A stretch of 64,000 nucleotides of DNA, taken from the NCBI GenBank assembly GCA_040285745.1, contig JAUFOR010000001.1, positions 1,116,001-1,180,000 of the forward strand. The letters run 5' to 3'. This document shows, in pieces, positions 51,096-61,552 of this stretch. Each line of letters begins with the position of its first letter. Position 1 is the first letter of the stretch. A program made the translations under genes and the position numbers. This DNA is from Barthelona sp. PCE. Taxonomy: Eukaryota > Metamonada: BaSk clade. Below the pieces are notes generated by a model. It saw only the letters and a program-made list of their open reading frames with translations. It was not told the origin of the DNA and did not search any database.

Positions 51096-51307
51096 TTTTT
51101 TTTTTATGATATATTGCTTATTTCAGGTATTTTTTTGGATACGGCACGGTATCTCCGTATATACCACTGTTTCTAATACTCTGGTTTGTCAAAAACCAAA
51201 TCAGTTTGTGTAAATATTTTTTCTTGAATGAACGCATGAGTCTTGAACTGTTACACATTGTCAGCACTTGCACCTGGTAAGCCAAACCTGTTCATGGTAG
51301 TGCCGTA

Positions 51308-52873
51308 ATGGATCAAATAATGTTTACCTATTCTCTAATTCTGTCTTTCTTTCGCGAAATGGGGGAGCATGAAAATGACACTGATGCTATTTACAGCGAG
51401 GGGAGCACTTTAGAAGAAGTCAAAAGGATCTATCATGAAACAGTGGATATTACTGATGATCCTATGTCATCTATGATATCTAGCGAATCGTTAGACGCCG
51501 ACACAGAGGACCTATGCCTCACAGATGTGATTCTATCAACTGATATTGATACAGATGACGATACCAACGATGAGGTTTTAATTGTGGTCGAAGAAGAAGA
51601 ACTTATTGATGTGATACCTATCATGACACTGGTTGTTGGACTTTTACCCATTTTTGCAGATGCAATCACAATGAGTTTACTTTTACCTTTATTGCCTGGA
51701 TTATTAGAAGAATATTTCGGAATCAAAGATAATTCATTTCATGTAGCCATGGTAGACAGTATTGTGTTTGCAGGCAAGTTTTTCTCATCGATGTGGATGG
51801 GTTTTATAAGTGATAAAATCGGAAGAAAACAGTTACAATTGTTAAGCATAACTGCTTTGTTTTGTACAACATTATTGGTAGCATTCTCACCAGTTTTCTG
51901 GCTGGTGGTCGTGGGCAGAGGCGTACTTAGTGCTGCGAACGCCACAGTAGCCCTAGGAAGAGGTTATTTGGCGGATATTCTACCAAAATATTCTAATAGA
52001 GTTAACAAATTCGCTTGGGGTCTGACAGGATCCATGTACCAGATCGGCCGTGTGTTTGGTAGTCTTTCAACAGGAATTTTGTTGAATGTTACGATTTTTG
52101 GTGATCAATTTTTACCTCCTTTGCTTGCTTTATTGATATTACAAACAATTGTTTTTATAGTAGTTTCAATATTCTTTAAGGATGAGGAGCGTCGTTCTAT
52201 TATTACAAAGGGAGGAAGTCTTATAGATTCCTTTAAGTACGTTTTCACGCACAAAGAAATTATGCTCGTGTTCTTACCAGGTTTGTTCAGCACTGCGGGC
52301 AACGGAGCCACACTTGTGCTGATGGTACTGTACGGTAACGGCCCTCTTGGGCTCTCAGCTAGTGGTACAAGTTTTTTCGTAGCCCTTTTTGCTGCGATTG
52401 CCACTGTTTATCAATTATTGGTATTTAGGCGCATTCACTGGCAGTATCGCACCATATATCGGGTCGGGCTGTTGAGTTTTATAGCCTTCTGTATCATATA
52501 CCCACTTTGTTACTACGTCCGTGATCACAAGTATTTACCTCTTATTTTAATATTTCCTGCTACTCTTGGTGGTATTGGATTCATTCATAACGTCCCAATC
52601 GCGGTTGGTATGCTAAGTATGGTTGCCCGTGGTAGTCAAGGTTTCGTACAAGGTTCAACCAACTCTATTAGAGCTGTTGCTCGTGGGTTAATAGGAAGCT
52701 TCGCTGTTGGTTATATATACAGTGAATTTGAGTCCGTTGCTGCATTTATCTATGTAGGTTTATTATATTTAATACCTTTTTGTATTAGTTTCTATTTACC
52801 TGATACAGTAGAAGATGGCATGGTAAAACAAACTTATGAAAGTGATTTTGAAAGTGAAGAAGAACAGAAATAA
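51308..52873 (+). CDS. Major facilitator superfamily transporter
   Basis: A 521-residue protein with a long acidic cytosolic N-terminus (about 100 residues) and then 12 predicted membrane helices. The loop between helices 2 and 3 carries MGFISDKIGRKQ, the classic MFS motif A (G-x3-D-x2-G-R-K). The C-terminus is short and acidic (ESDFESEEEQK). The first ATG (51308) is used; one at 51359 would drop 17 hydrophobic residues. The nearest look is that of drug:H+ or sugar-phosphate MFS carriers; the substrate cannot be told. Confidence 0.9.
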   Translation: MDQIMFTYSLILSFFREMGEHENDTDAIYSEGSTLEEVKRIYHETVDITDDPMSSMISSESLDADTEDLCLTDVILSTDIDTDDDTNDEVLIVVEEEELIDVIPIMTLVVGLLPIFADAITMSLLLPLLPGLLEEYFGIKDNSFHVAMVDSIVFAGKFFSSMWMGFISDKIGRKQLQLLSITALFCTTLLVAFSPVFWLVVVGRGVLSAANATVALGRGYLADILPKYSNRVNKFAWGLTGSMYQIGRVFGSLSTGILLNVTIFGDQFLPPLLALLILQTIVFIVVSIFFKDEERRSIITKGGSLIDSFKYVFTHKEIMLVFLPGLFSTAGNGATLVLMVLYGNGPLGLSASGTSFFVALFAAIATVYQLLVFRRIHWQYRTIYRVGLLSFIAFCIIYPLCYYVRDHKYLPLILIFPATLGGIGFIHNVPIAVGMLSMVARGSQGFVQGSTNSIRAVARGLIGSFAVGYIYSEFESVAAFIYVGLLYLIPFCISFYLPDTVEDGMVKQTYESDFESEEEQK

Positions 52874-52878
52874 ACTAG

Positions 52879-53982
52879 TTATATATCTAAAAAACGATTA
52901 TAATAATAACGAATACCACTAAAACTTTCATCACGAGCAATACGACCTTCTATTTCTGCTTTCTGGATAGCTAATTCGGCTAAATAAGGAGAGCATTTCA
53001 TGTATTGAGCAGCGCTTTGTATAGAAAATCCATCATTAAGAACTGAACAGAGACGAACTTTAATATTTTCGAGATCTAGATTGCGCAAACATAAAACTTC
53101 ACCACATGATAATTTCCTCAACAAGATAGGTGCATCGTCTTTGATGAGGTCCAGTCCCTTGCGGAAATCACTGGGAGAAACCATATCAATGCCACGAGCT
53201 CTGTTATAATAACAAAACGCATCCGTCAAGACCATAATACCACCTTCACTTTCCAATAGAGGGATTAAAAAGTCAATGAGCTCATCTGAAAGCTTCTGAT
53301 GATAATTACTAGCTTCTGTAGAAACAGGATTAGTGAGACCTAAATCTAAAAGTAATTTAGATGCTTGGGGATTTGTTTTGTTTTGTATTTTCTTCACTAA
53401 GTCAATTACAGGGCGGGCATAGTTCATGAGCGAGTTGATGTCAGATAATGAGCTCTCCACTAAAGCACTTTCTTCTTCGCGCTTGATTTTTGAACGGGCC
53501 AAAACAGCAGCAATGCCAACACCACGGATCTCTCTGCGCATTTTGTTGCTGGTTGTCCGCACGGTAGACTGTTGCCATGCCTTTGCGTTGAGTGCGAACT
53601 GTAACTTACTGAGCAAAGACTGTAGTGTAGATTTTGGACTTACACGAATCGAAAACTGAACGTTTTGAGGCATATTGGGCTTGTTTGTTAGCGAAAAGAC
53701 AACCTCATCGCTCCTGAACCAACCACGCTCGTTAATACGGCATGTTGAATCATCGATCAAACTCAATGCCAGAGCAGATGCATGTTCAGCTTGCTTTATG
53801 TATATGTAGTGCGATGTGAGTTCTATTGCGATGGGATCAAAGAGAGATTGATCCTCACTAAAGAGCATAACCTCAACTTCATCTATTTGAATGGTTGAAA
53901 CTTCCTCTTTTGCAAAAGCGATGCCCCTTCCCTCCTGGTACACAACTTTCCTGAAGAATGGTGATATGTGATTAGGTATCAT
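52879..53982 (-). CDS. VPS36: ESCRT-II subunit VPS36
   Basis: The ATG at 53982 gives 367 residues; an upstream ATG at 54015 would start 4 bp from the end of the next gene. The N-terminal 130 residues have the outline of a GLUE/PH-like domain, which binds phosphoinositide and ubiquitin in other VPS36 proteins. From about residue 145 the EAP45 domain follows: RGVGIAAVLARSKIKREEE, YHQKLSDELIDFL, GGIMVLTDAFCYYNRARGID, LSCGEVLCLRNLD and SFSGIRYYYNRF at the end. VPS36 with VPS22 and VPS25 forms ESCRT-II, used in multivesicular body sorting. Confidence 0.9.
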   Translation of the reverse strand: MIPNHISPFFRKVVYQEGRGIAFAKEEVSTIQIDEVEVMLFSEDQSLFDPIAIELTSHYIYIKQAEHASALALSLIDDSTCRINERGWFRSDEVVFSLTNKPNMPQNVQFSIRVSPKSTLQSLLSKLQFALNAKAWQQSTVRTTSNKMRREIRGVGIAAVLARSKIKREEESALVESSLSDINSLMNYARPVIDLVKKIQNKTNPQASKLLLDLGLTNPVSTEASNYHQKLSDELIDFLIPLLESEGGIMVLTDAFCYYNRARGIDMVSPSDFRKGLDLIKDDAPILLRKLSCGEVLCLRNLDLENIKVRLCSVLNDGFSIQSAAQYMKCSPYLAELAIQKAEIEGRIARDESFSGIRYYYNRFLDI

Positions 53983-54018
53983 ACTTGAAAATGATTGTAA
54001 AAACAGAAAACACATTTA

Positions 54019-55935
54019 TTATTCACTGATGCCATAATTAAACGCCAGGAGCTGCTGCAACTGTTGCGCAACACATGGAAGAATGGGTTTTGTAGCCTCA
54101 ATAATGATGAATAGTTCATCTATACTACCATTCTTCATTACAAATTCAAAATACCGATAGACAAAGGGCGCCTGTGCTTTAATGTCGATGCGCGACACAA
54201 GGGCTGAGAACAAATTAATCAAATCATCTGTCTCATAATGATTCTTCAATTCATCAAATCTTCTTTTTTCTCTTGAAAATACTGATCCTGTGACCCTAAT
54301 AGAAGGCGTGGCAGCTCGTATGGGCGTCACAGCAAGGACAGGCTGTTCAATTCCGTTCTTTTGAAATCGATCATATGCTCTTGCTGCTTCCCACCTCATT
54401 TTTGTGGGTAAGGCATCCCATACGTCCATATCAAAGCCTTTAGGACGCACAGCGACGCGCTGCCTCTTACTTTCAAGTCGAAATGTTGACATACTTTTTA
54501 CCTTATGAGCACTTCTCTTTTTTTTCTGGGTGATGATAATATCATCATCATCTTCTTCTTTTTTAATATCTTCTTTAACTGGTGGTGCAACACTCTCGCC
54601 AGGTGAAAGAGGACGTAAGAAATTATCAAGGGTATTACGTGTGTATAATATACTTCTTTTTGAGAACTCTCGTCCTTGTAGTTTCCCAAGTGTAATACTC
54701 ACACCCCTTAAATCATTAACATCAAATAGATCATCACTTTTTCTACATAAATCTAATGTTATATCCTTAATATCATCACCAGTAGTAATATTCTTATGCT
54801 GTCTAATAGGATAAACTCTACCCATACCCATATATTTAGCTGGATCCTTATTAGCATCTGGCTGCCTGACATGGAAAGCCAACGTAAGATGCTGAGGACT
54901 CTGTTTTCTTGTTCGTAATCTCTGTAAAACCTCATCTGTAAGTTTTGATACAAAATCAATTTTTGATTGGTTGTCTGTGAAACGTACACCCCAATTCAAA
55001 TTAACGCTAATTGACTTTCCAAATCGATGCCCACCAAGCATCAATCCTTTTGTAGATCTACCATTTGCTAATTCTAATATTGAGGTTCCTCTTTGTGAAC
55101 CCAGCCTCCTTTTTAAAATATGGATGGAACCCTGTGATAAAGCTCGAATTGTGGTGATTCCCATACCTTTGAGGACACGTTCCATTGCTGGACCGACGCC
55201 AGGAAGTACTCTAACATCACTTTTTGAGGTTATTGTTCGGAATTGACGTTGATTTGGTATTACAAAAACACCTTCCTTACTATTGTCAGGCTTTGCGTAT
55301 TTTGTAGCAATGCGTGCTGTATCGATGGCGTACGAGCACCCAACAGAGCATTGTATTCCTGCAATCTCAAACACACGATGTCGAATACGTTTCAGTACTT
55401 GGGTAATTTCTTCTTCCCCAACTAAATCCGTGATATCAAGAAACGCCTCATCACAGGATACAGGCTCTATGTACTTTGTAAAATGCAATAATGCATCATA
55501 AAACAAAGCACTTATTGTTTTGTACTGATCGAAATCATAAGGCAACAAAACCAAATTAGGACATTTTTCATAAGCAGCACGAACCCACATACCACTCTTT
55601 AATCCATATGATCTGGCTATGTAGTTGCATGTTGAGATATCACTAGCACCTGATGAAGTTACTGAAGTTGCATATGAAATGGCAACAGGTTTATCAACTA
55701 AGTCAGGTCGGTTTAGTAAAGAAGCAGATACAAAGAAGCAGTCGAGATCAACGTGGGCGAATAAACGGGCCTTTGGGGAACGACGTAGTGACTCGTTATA
55801 CATGGAGTCTATCTTCAAATTTTCTATCAATCCTGCAACCTTGTCTATTGCTGCGTTTTTCATCTCAGAAAGCATGTGGAGCCGTGAGGACTGGAAATAC
55901 GACTGCACAAAATCGTTATCAGAACATTTTATCAT
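54019..55935 (-). CDS. REV1: Y-family DNA polymerase REV1 lacking the BRCT domain
   Basis: A 638-residue translesion polymerase, chiefly a deoxycytidyl transferase in this family. The N-terminus has the REV1-specific stretch FVQSYFQSSRLHMLSEMKN, then the catalytic motifs HVDLDCFFVS (Asp63) and SCDEAFLDIT (Asp162-Glu163). A helix-hairpin-helix (VLPGVGPAMERVLKGMGI) and the little-finger domain (SISVNLNWGVRFT) follow. Around residue 500, MDVWDALPTKMRWEAARAY fits a ubiquitin-binding motif (UBM), and the helical C-terminus fits the REV1 C-terminal domain that recruits other polymerases. The BRCT domain found before the polymerase core in most REV1 proteins is absent; the gene starts just before the core. 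Confidence 0.92.
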   Translation of the reverse strand: MIKCSDNDFVQSYFQSSRLHMLSEMKNAAIDKVAGLIENLKIDSMYNESLRRSPKARLFAHVDLDCFFVSASLLNRPDLVDKPVAISYATSVTSSGASDISTCNYIARSYGLKSGMWVRAAYEKCPNLVLLPYDFDQYKTISALFYDALLHFTKYIEPVSCDEAFLDITDLVGEEEITQVLKRIRHRVFEIAGIQCSVGCSYAIDTARIATKYAKPDNSKEGVFVIPNQRQFRTITSKSDVRVLPGVGPAMERVLKGMGITTIRALSQGSIHILKRRLGSQRGTSILELANGRSTKGLMLGGHRFGKSISVNLNWGVRFTDNQSKIDFVSKLTDEVLQRLRTRKQSPQHLTLAFHVRQPDANKDPAKYMGMGRVYPIRQHKNITTGDDIKDITLDLCRKSDDLFDVNDLRGVSITLGKLQGREFSKRSILYTRNTLDNFLRPLSPGESVAPPVKEDIKKEEDDDDIIITQKKKRSAHKVKSMSTFRLESKRQRVAVRPKGFDMDVWDALPTKMRWEAARAYDRFQKNGIEQPVLAVTPIRAATPSIRVTGSVFSREKRRFDELKNHYETDDLINLFSALVSRIDIKAQAPFVYRYFEFVMKNGSIDELFIIIEATKPILPCVAQQLQQLLAFNYGISE

Positions 55936-56200
55936 CTAAACGTGATGTTGAAAAAAAAAAGGGGAAATAGTTTCAATTGAGAACAAAAATATGTGGTGTG
56001 CGAGAGTCCTATGTAATAATTGGCCCTTTAGATAGTGAAATCTCACTGAAAAAGGTGGATAAGGAAAAACGAAATGAATTTTCGAAACATTGTTTATTCA
56101 GCTTCTTCTGTGTATTGGGGGGGGGGGGGGACATTCGCCCATCATTGGTGGAATTTATATCAATAGTTTAGATGAAAGTATTGTTCCACAAAAAACAGTT
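55936..56200. other. Intergenic stretch with a run of 14 G
   Basis: A gap between REV1 and the broken 705-type gene. It contains an uninterrupted run of G at 56117-56130. No gene is evident. Confidence 0.5.
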
Positions 56201-58308
56201 CTATTCAATGTGATCATGGGGCATATGGTATTCAGTGATGGACGCCTCAGCCAGAAACGATGGAACATGGAACGTCTCAATCTCAGGATTCATCGATTCA
56301 GGGTCTTCATCAACATTGTAAGTCGATAAAACCATCGTCTTTGTTTCTTTTTCATAAACTACGGACTGCACAACGTTGTTGGGTAGATTTAAATTGTTGT
56401 TTTCGTCATAAATTGGTGGTAATATGGTATTAGTGAAAAATCGCGTTTTGATGATACCATCAAGTACGGTAACTCTATAAACACCTTCATTAACTCTAAA
56501 GTGTGTGTCTCCCAAAAAATGTTTAAAACAATTACCTTCAATCATATCATCACAACGTGTGCGCTTGTAAAGCAAAACTGGTTCTGAGAATCTACCAGTT
56601 GACCAATCTAAACAGTACAAATTCTCTGCCTCTAGTTCTTCATTACATGTCCGTACAACAAAAAGGTGGTGATCTATCTCTACTAATGGACGAGGATTGA
56701 AGAAAACATCTGAAACATTTTCAATATTGAAAATGTAGTGCTTTTCAATCTTCACGTTATGTTCATTTATCATAAACTGGAAAAAATGTATTGACTGTGT
56801 ACATAAAATGCACACATAGTTGTCAATCATCGAACAAAAAGAACTGTTAAAATACAAGTTTGGAGGACTTTCCAAAATCATTGTATCACCTAGAAAAGCA
56901 AAATATCTTTCATGATTGCTATAGTCAACACAATACGGCAACCCTAGGATAAAATTTTGATAAAAGTAGCTGCCATGTGGAAATCTCGTAATAATTGGTG
57001 TTAAATCTGGACCCTCCCAATGAATTTTCACAAGTTGTTTTCCTTCTCCCCTTATATTTTCCTCTGCTATTACATAAAAATTATCTTCTTTAGTTATGTA
57101 AACTGAACGTTCTCGATAATAAACTGGATAATCAAAATTTTCTCTTAAATTATGAATTGAGATAATTTTTTTTCCTTTTAAATTAAAAAAATAACGTCTG
57201 CTCTGATGATCATCAAGATAGTTAGCTATCCCATTGTAAAAAACCTTTCTGGGAAAAAGATCATGCACACGCATCACTTCAAGATCATTAGTTCTGAACT
57301 TAACAGGACCATAACGCTTTGTCTGTTTGCAAACACCATAAAAAACACACTCTTCATCGTGAAAATCTTGTGAAAAGTCAATATGCCTGTAATGACTACA
57401 GGATATTCTATTACACTCCATAGATCCTGAAGATTTAAAAATTTCACCTTTTTCAATATGTACAGCAACATAAACTGAGCCATCACTGAAAATAATAGAC
57501 AAAACATCTTTTGTTAGTGTCAATAAAGTAAAACTATATAAATAACTTAAACTAATCTCTTTAATTTGTGGAAATTTTTCCACTAAATCAATACGTTTTC
57601 TTTGACGATCAAACATAAATATATGGTCTATTCCAGTAGCAGATGAATCAAAACATACACAATCAGCATTTAAACATTTTAAAAAAGTAAAGTGGTTCAT
57701 ACCATGATTTGATAATAGTGCTATATCAGGTCGATAGGCTTCATTCATGTCATTCACAGAGAAATTGTATTGGTATAATGTAAATTGTTCATCAGGGACA
57801 GTCAACATAATGTAGTTTGAAAAGGCTTGGAAATGACCGTATTCTCCAAGACATCTGTACTTTTCAGTCATTATGTTAAAGATGTAGCACTGTGTCGATT
57901 GCCCGTCCATGTGGTCGTTATCGATATCAGTAATTGCAAAGAAAAGGTGTTTTTGATCTAATGGTAAAATAACATCTTTGTATAAATATCGTTCAAAATT
58001 GTCAAGTTCAAAAGGAAAAGGAACTATTGTGCTTGTGTGTTCGTCACTGCTGATTTCTTCGAATGATAGGATCTCAAGCTCGGATAAAATATTATTTTCG
58101 TTGTGAATACGTCGAATGAAAATATAACCTTGCACGTGTCTTCCACATATCCAACAAAATCCTTTCCTTCTATGGCGCTTTGAACAAGATTGTCAATAAT
58201 TTCCTGATTTGAACTGAGCATTCGAACACCTTGCCCCTCAAAAATTATTCTGCCCTCTGGGTTAGACTCGATGATCAGGTCATCTTCAAATTTTCTAATA
58301 CGAGGCAT
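56201..58308 (-). pseudogene. Paralogue of the 705-residue gene, broken by a frameshifting deletion
   Basis: The ATG at 58308 opens MPRIRKFEDDLIIESNPEG, matching the start of the gene at 11095-13212, and continues to GYVEDTCK near residue 60. There the frame is lost: the first frame runs to a stop at 58024, while homology resumes in another frame at about 58130 (GYIFIRRIHNENNILSELEI) and continues, closely matched, to 56201 (FLAEASITEYHMP). Relative to the intact copy, about ten residues (after VEDT) are missing with the change of frame. The second frame has no ATG for more than 70 codons after the break. The long undamaged remainder suggests a recent lesion, an assembly error, or expression by another route. 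Function unknown. Confidence 0.8.
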
Positions 58309-58631
58309 ATGAAATTAAACAAAACCGATGCTATCTGTGCTTGAATGAGGTGAAAAATTGAATATCATCTATTCAGTAAGATTCTGGTCATATTTGCGTG
58401 TTAGACTTTTGCGTAATCGTTCTGACATGCTGAATGAGCGCTTACATGGCTTTTGTTTGAGAAGTATTTGTTTTCAGTTTCATATCCCTTTCATCGTTTG
58501 TTTATGGGCAGTTATGGTTGTTGATTCGTGTCATATGGGCAGTTATGCCTCCGTGTGATGTGCATCTTTGGTATATGCGACGTTACAGGGGCTATTTTTT
58601 TTGTTTGAATAGATATTTTTTTCATTTACTA
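58309..58631. other. Intergenic stretch
   Basis: About 320 bp between the broken gene's start and the end of the next minus-strand gene. Short open frames only; nothing recognised. Confidence 0.4.
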
Positions 58632-60977
58632 TCACATTTCATCAAGGATACCCGCAGCCCACTCGATAATTATATCTCGATACTTAAGAGCAAACGATAC
58701 TGTCAATAATCGACGTTTTTCATGATTACGTTTCATAATTTCTATTAGAGTATTAACTACTGAATCATTTAATCTAACATGACTGAATTGGTTTGGATCA
58801 AATTGGATGGCAATTAGTAACAAAAAGCGTGAGAATAGTATACTATATGCACAAAAATGTTCTATCCAGTTTTTTCTTGCTGTAATTAATTGCTGACAAA
58901 CAGGAAGCTTTCTGAAAGGCGTTATTTCCAAACCTAGAAGACCATAATACGTGATTGTGACAGCATTGAGTGTCTCTGCGATGGAGGGTAAGATCTTGAT
59001 ATCAAAAAATGTTGATGCATCAAAAGAAAGTAAATTATTAACGTTCATTCCATTTATATGATCGCATAATTCATATAAATAATGCTCTTTGAGTGCAAGA
59101 CACAGCTTGTCACGGTGGAATATCTTCTTTAACTTGAAGTACGGACCAAATAAAAATAGCATTACCATTTTGGCAATGGTATCCTTGTCATTACATAGAT
59201 GTTCAAGTGTCATTGCTTGCGGATATTGTGTGGCGAGATCTAGTTCTACAGCAAACGTGTCTAGGTCATAGATATATGTAACATATCTACGTTGGTAAGA
59301 TTCATCATCATGAAACATTTTGCTCTGGAATTGATTTTCTGTCAGTGTGATGAACTCGTGTCCAAATAAATGGCTGCGTACATTTTGAATCAAAGTAACG
59401 GAGGAGGGGAGTTTAGCAAATGGAATGCGAATGCTTGGAAACTGAGTTTGTGCTTCAGATTTAGAAACGTGAATTGTCATTGTTGAGACTGAACTGACTG
59501 CTGTGTTTGGTGATGATGTGAGTTGTTCATTTGTTTCGATTATTTCGACTTCCAGTTTGGAAAAGGGATCATTTGAAGTCTTGTTCAATTGACAATAATC
59601 ATCCCATTTCGTTTCAGATATCCTAATGGGACGATCATTCAATTTTTTTGAAGGTCTCAGATGAGGACGAAAAAGACATTTTCTATAAAAATGATCAACA
59701 ATACATCTCATCAAATCATCACCTAAATAGTTTTTTAGTGATGTTAAAACGTCATTGGTAGAAATAAAGTCGGGAACTTTATACTCAAATTCATCAGGAA
59801 AAATCGATAAAAAAAGGTCGGCTATTCCTTTCATTTTTGAAATAGAAACATTATCATGACTTTTGATCAACAAGTGACCAATAAGGTGCGAATAGTCATC
59901 AGGAATATCCAAAAATTTAACATCTTCAAAAAAACGTTCAAAATCATCAAAAAGAGGCAATTTCAATCCTTGCACAAACATAGCATAACAATATTTTGCT
60001 GCTAAAAGGAGATCTGGACGCAATTCCTTTCCAATTGATTTATAAAGGAAACTACCAAAAAAAAGAAACCCTAAAAAGTCAAAATCTTCAAAATCTGAGA
60101 CTTTTAACAGTTGTTTAGTAAGACAATTGGAATGAATACCCAAGAATAAACGTTGGTAATGAGTGTAATATTGAGGATAATGTTTGGGAAACCAATTAAA
60201 GTTAAGAAAAGCTGAATTATTCACAATATCAAGCTTACCTTTCAAATTGTGAAAAATTCTTTCTATTAACCATTGGCGTATTCTTTTTTCTCGATTAGGG
60301 ATCATAAAACAACAGTTCTTTAGATGATTGATTGTATTAACATCGGCAATTTTTGAATAATGTAATATACTACTATTACAGTTAGGTAGGACTTCTAAAG
60401 TATTGATAAGTAGATCAACATTAATAGGAAACGGGAGGCGCTTGTAGTCATTGCATATTCTACCAATGATTTTCCAATAATAATAACTCAAGGAAGGTGA
60501 ATTATTGAGCAAAAATAATGTTTCCATGTTATAATAAGTTGAGAAAAAGTCTATTGATTCATCGTCATAGTTTGGATCACTTTCAAGCTGCAATAGTATA
60601 TGATAAGCATTCATAAGTAATCTCCGCAAATCTGATATTTTGATTAACGATAGTTGAACGATACTGACAGTAACACACAGTGTAACTATGCTTGTGATAC
60701 AATGAGCGTGTTCATATTTTAACATATTCATCAAGAACTGTTTTTCGAACTGTTCTTCAAAAACTGTTTTTTCTTTTTTATACTCACGTAATACTGCACC
60801 AAATTTTTTGAACAGTTCTTTGACCGATTCATCTGGATATATAGCAACTAACAATGATATTAGAGTGCGTTGGGCACCATTATGTGCTGTATACCATTTT
60901 TTTATGCTTAAGGCTTTTCTGTTTTTTTTAGAAATATGAGTCGCTTTTTTACCTTTATACCTCTTTTTCTTACCCAT
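58632..60977 (-). CDS. Unrecognised 781-residue protein with basic N-terminus
   Basis: The start MGKKKRYKGKKATHISKKNRK is strongly basic, like a nucleolar or RNA-binding signal. The rest is predicted helical and rich in leucine, tyrosine and lysine, with hydrophobic stretches (about 90-120 and 735-755) that are probably amphipathic helices rather than membrane segments. A short low-complexity region (about 485-505; SSPNTAVSSVSTMTIHVSK) divides it into two parts. No motif is recognised. The basic start resembles that of the ubiquitin hydrolase at 4945 (MGKKRNRKNKEK) and the DUF1764 protein (MGKNTNRKPKKN), which suggests a shared nucleolar signal rather than homology. Confidence 0.7.
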   Translation of the reverse strand: MGKKKRYKGKKATHISKKNRKALSIKKWYTAHNGAQRTLISLLVAIYPDESVKELFKKFGAVLREYKKEKTVFEEQFEKQFLMNMLKYEHAHCITSIVTLCVTVSIVQLSLIKISDLRRLLMNAYHILLQLESDPNYDDESIDFFSTYYNMETLFLLNNSPSLSYYYWKIIGRICNDYKRLPFPINVDLLINTLEVLPNCNSSILHYSKIADVNTINHLKNCCFMIPNREKRIRQWLIERIFHNLKGKLDIVNNSAFLNFNWFPKHYPQYYTHYQRLFLGIHSNCLTKQLLKVSDFEDFDFLGFLFFGSFLYKSIGKELRPDLLLAAKYCYAMFVQGLKLPLFDDFERFFEDVKFLDIPDDYSHLIGHLLIKSHDNVSISKMKGIADLFLSIFPDEFEYKVPDFISTNDVLTSLKNYLGDDLMRCIVDHFYRKCLFRPHLRPSKKLNDRPIRISETKWDDYCQLNKTSNDPFSKLEVEIIETNEQLTSSPNTAVSSVSTMTIHVSKSEAQTQFPSIRIPFAKLPSSVTLIQNVRSHLFGHEFITLTENQFQSKMFHDDESYQRRYVTYIYDLDTFAVELDLATQYPQAMTLEHLCNDKDTIAKMVMLFLFGPYFKLKKIFHRDKLCLALKEHYLYELCDHINGMNVNNLLSFDASTFFDIKILPSIAETLNAVTITYYGLLGLEITPFRKLPVCQQLITARKNWIEHFCAYSILFSRFLLLIAIQFDPNQFSHVRLNDSVVNTLIEIMKRNHEKRRLLTVSFALKYRDIIIEWAAGILDEM

Positions 60978-61552
60978 TTAATGGTTTTAAAAAGTATACT
61001 TTAAATGAAAGAGTAAAAAAATTCTTTATCATGCATTTGGTTCTTTCTTTTTATACTTGATGCAATTAAGAGCATATAAAACCGTTCTTTCATCATTGAA
61101 ATGTTTAAATAATCGCATTTAATGAGTTGGATGATGTGAGCTGATACTTTTTTTACGCAGGTTACCATTTTTTTCTTTTTTCTTTAATAACTAGGCACTG
61201 AACACATGTAGTAACTGTAAGACATCTTTTTCTTTTGGATAAAACAGCAAGTGTAATCCTGAGAAAACAATTTTCCGTATGTTCTCAGTATAAGAAGTTA
61301 TGCTATAACAATTGACAGTATACCGGACAATAATTAGTAGTATCGTCATTTTGGAAGCCTATTTTGACGGTGAGGCTGTAGTTTGTTGAAATTGAGAGTT
61401 TAACTGTGTTGAACAATTTCCATGTTTAATTCGTTCGGGTCAACACTATTATCCCCCGTGAAGCACGGAACGCTTTTCATGGAACCTAGAACTTTGAAGT
61501 TTTAAATAACTTTCATTATTTGCTTTAAAACCTCATTCATTCTACATTTTTA
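60978..61552. other. Divergent intergenic region
   Basis: About 575 bp between divergent genes, presumably with both promoters. AT-rich with T runs; no RNA gene or repeat identified. Confidence 0.4.
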
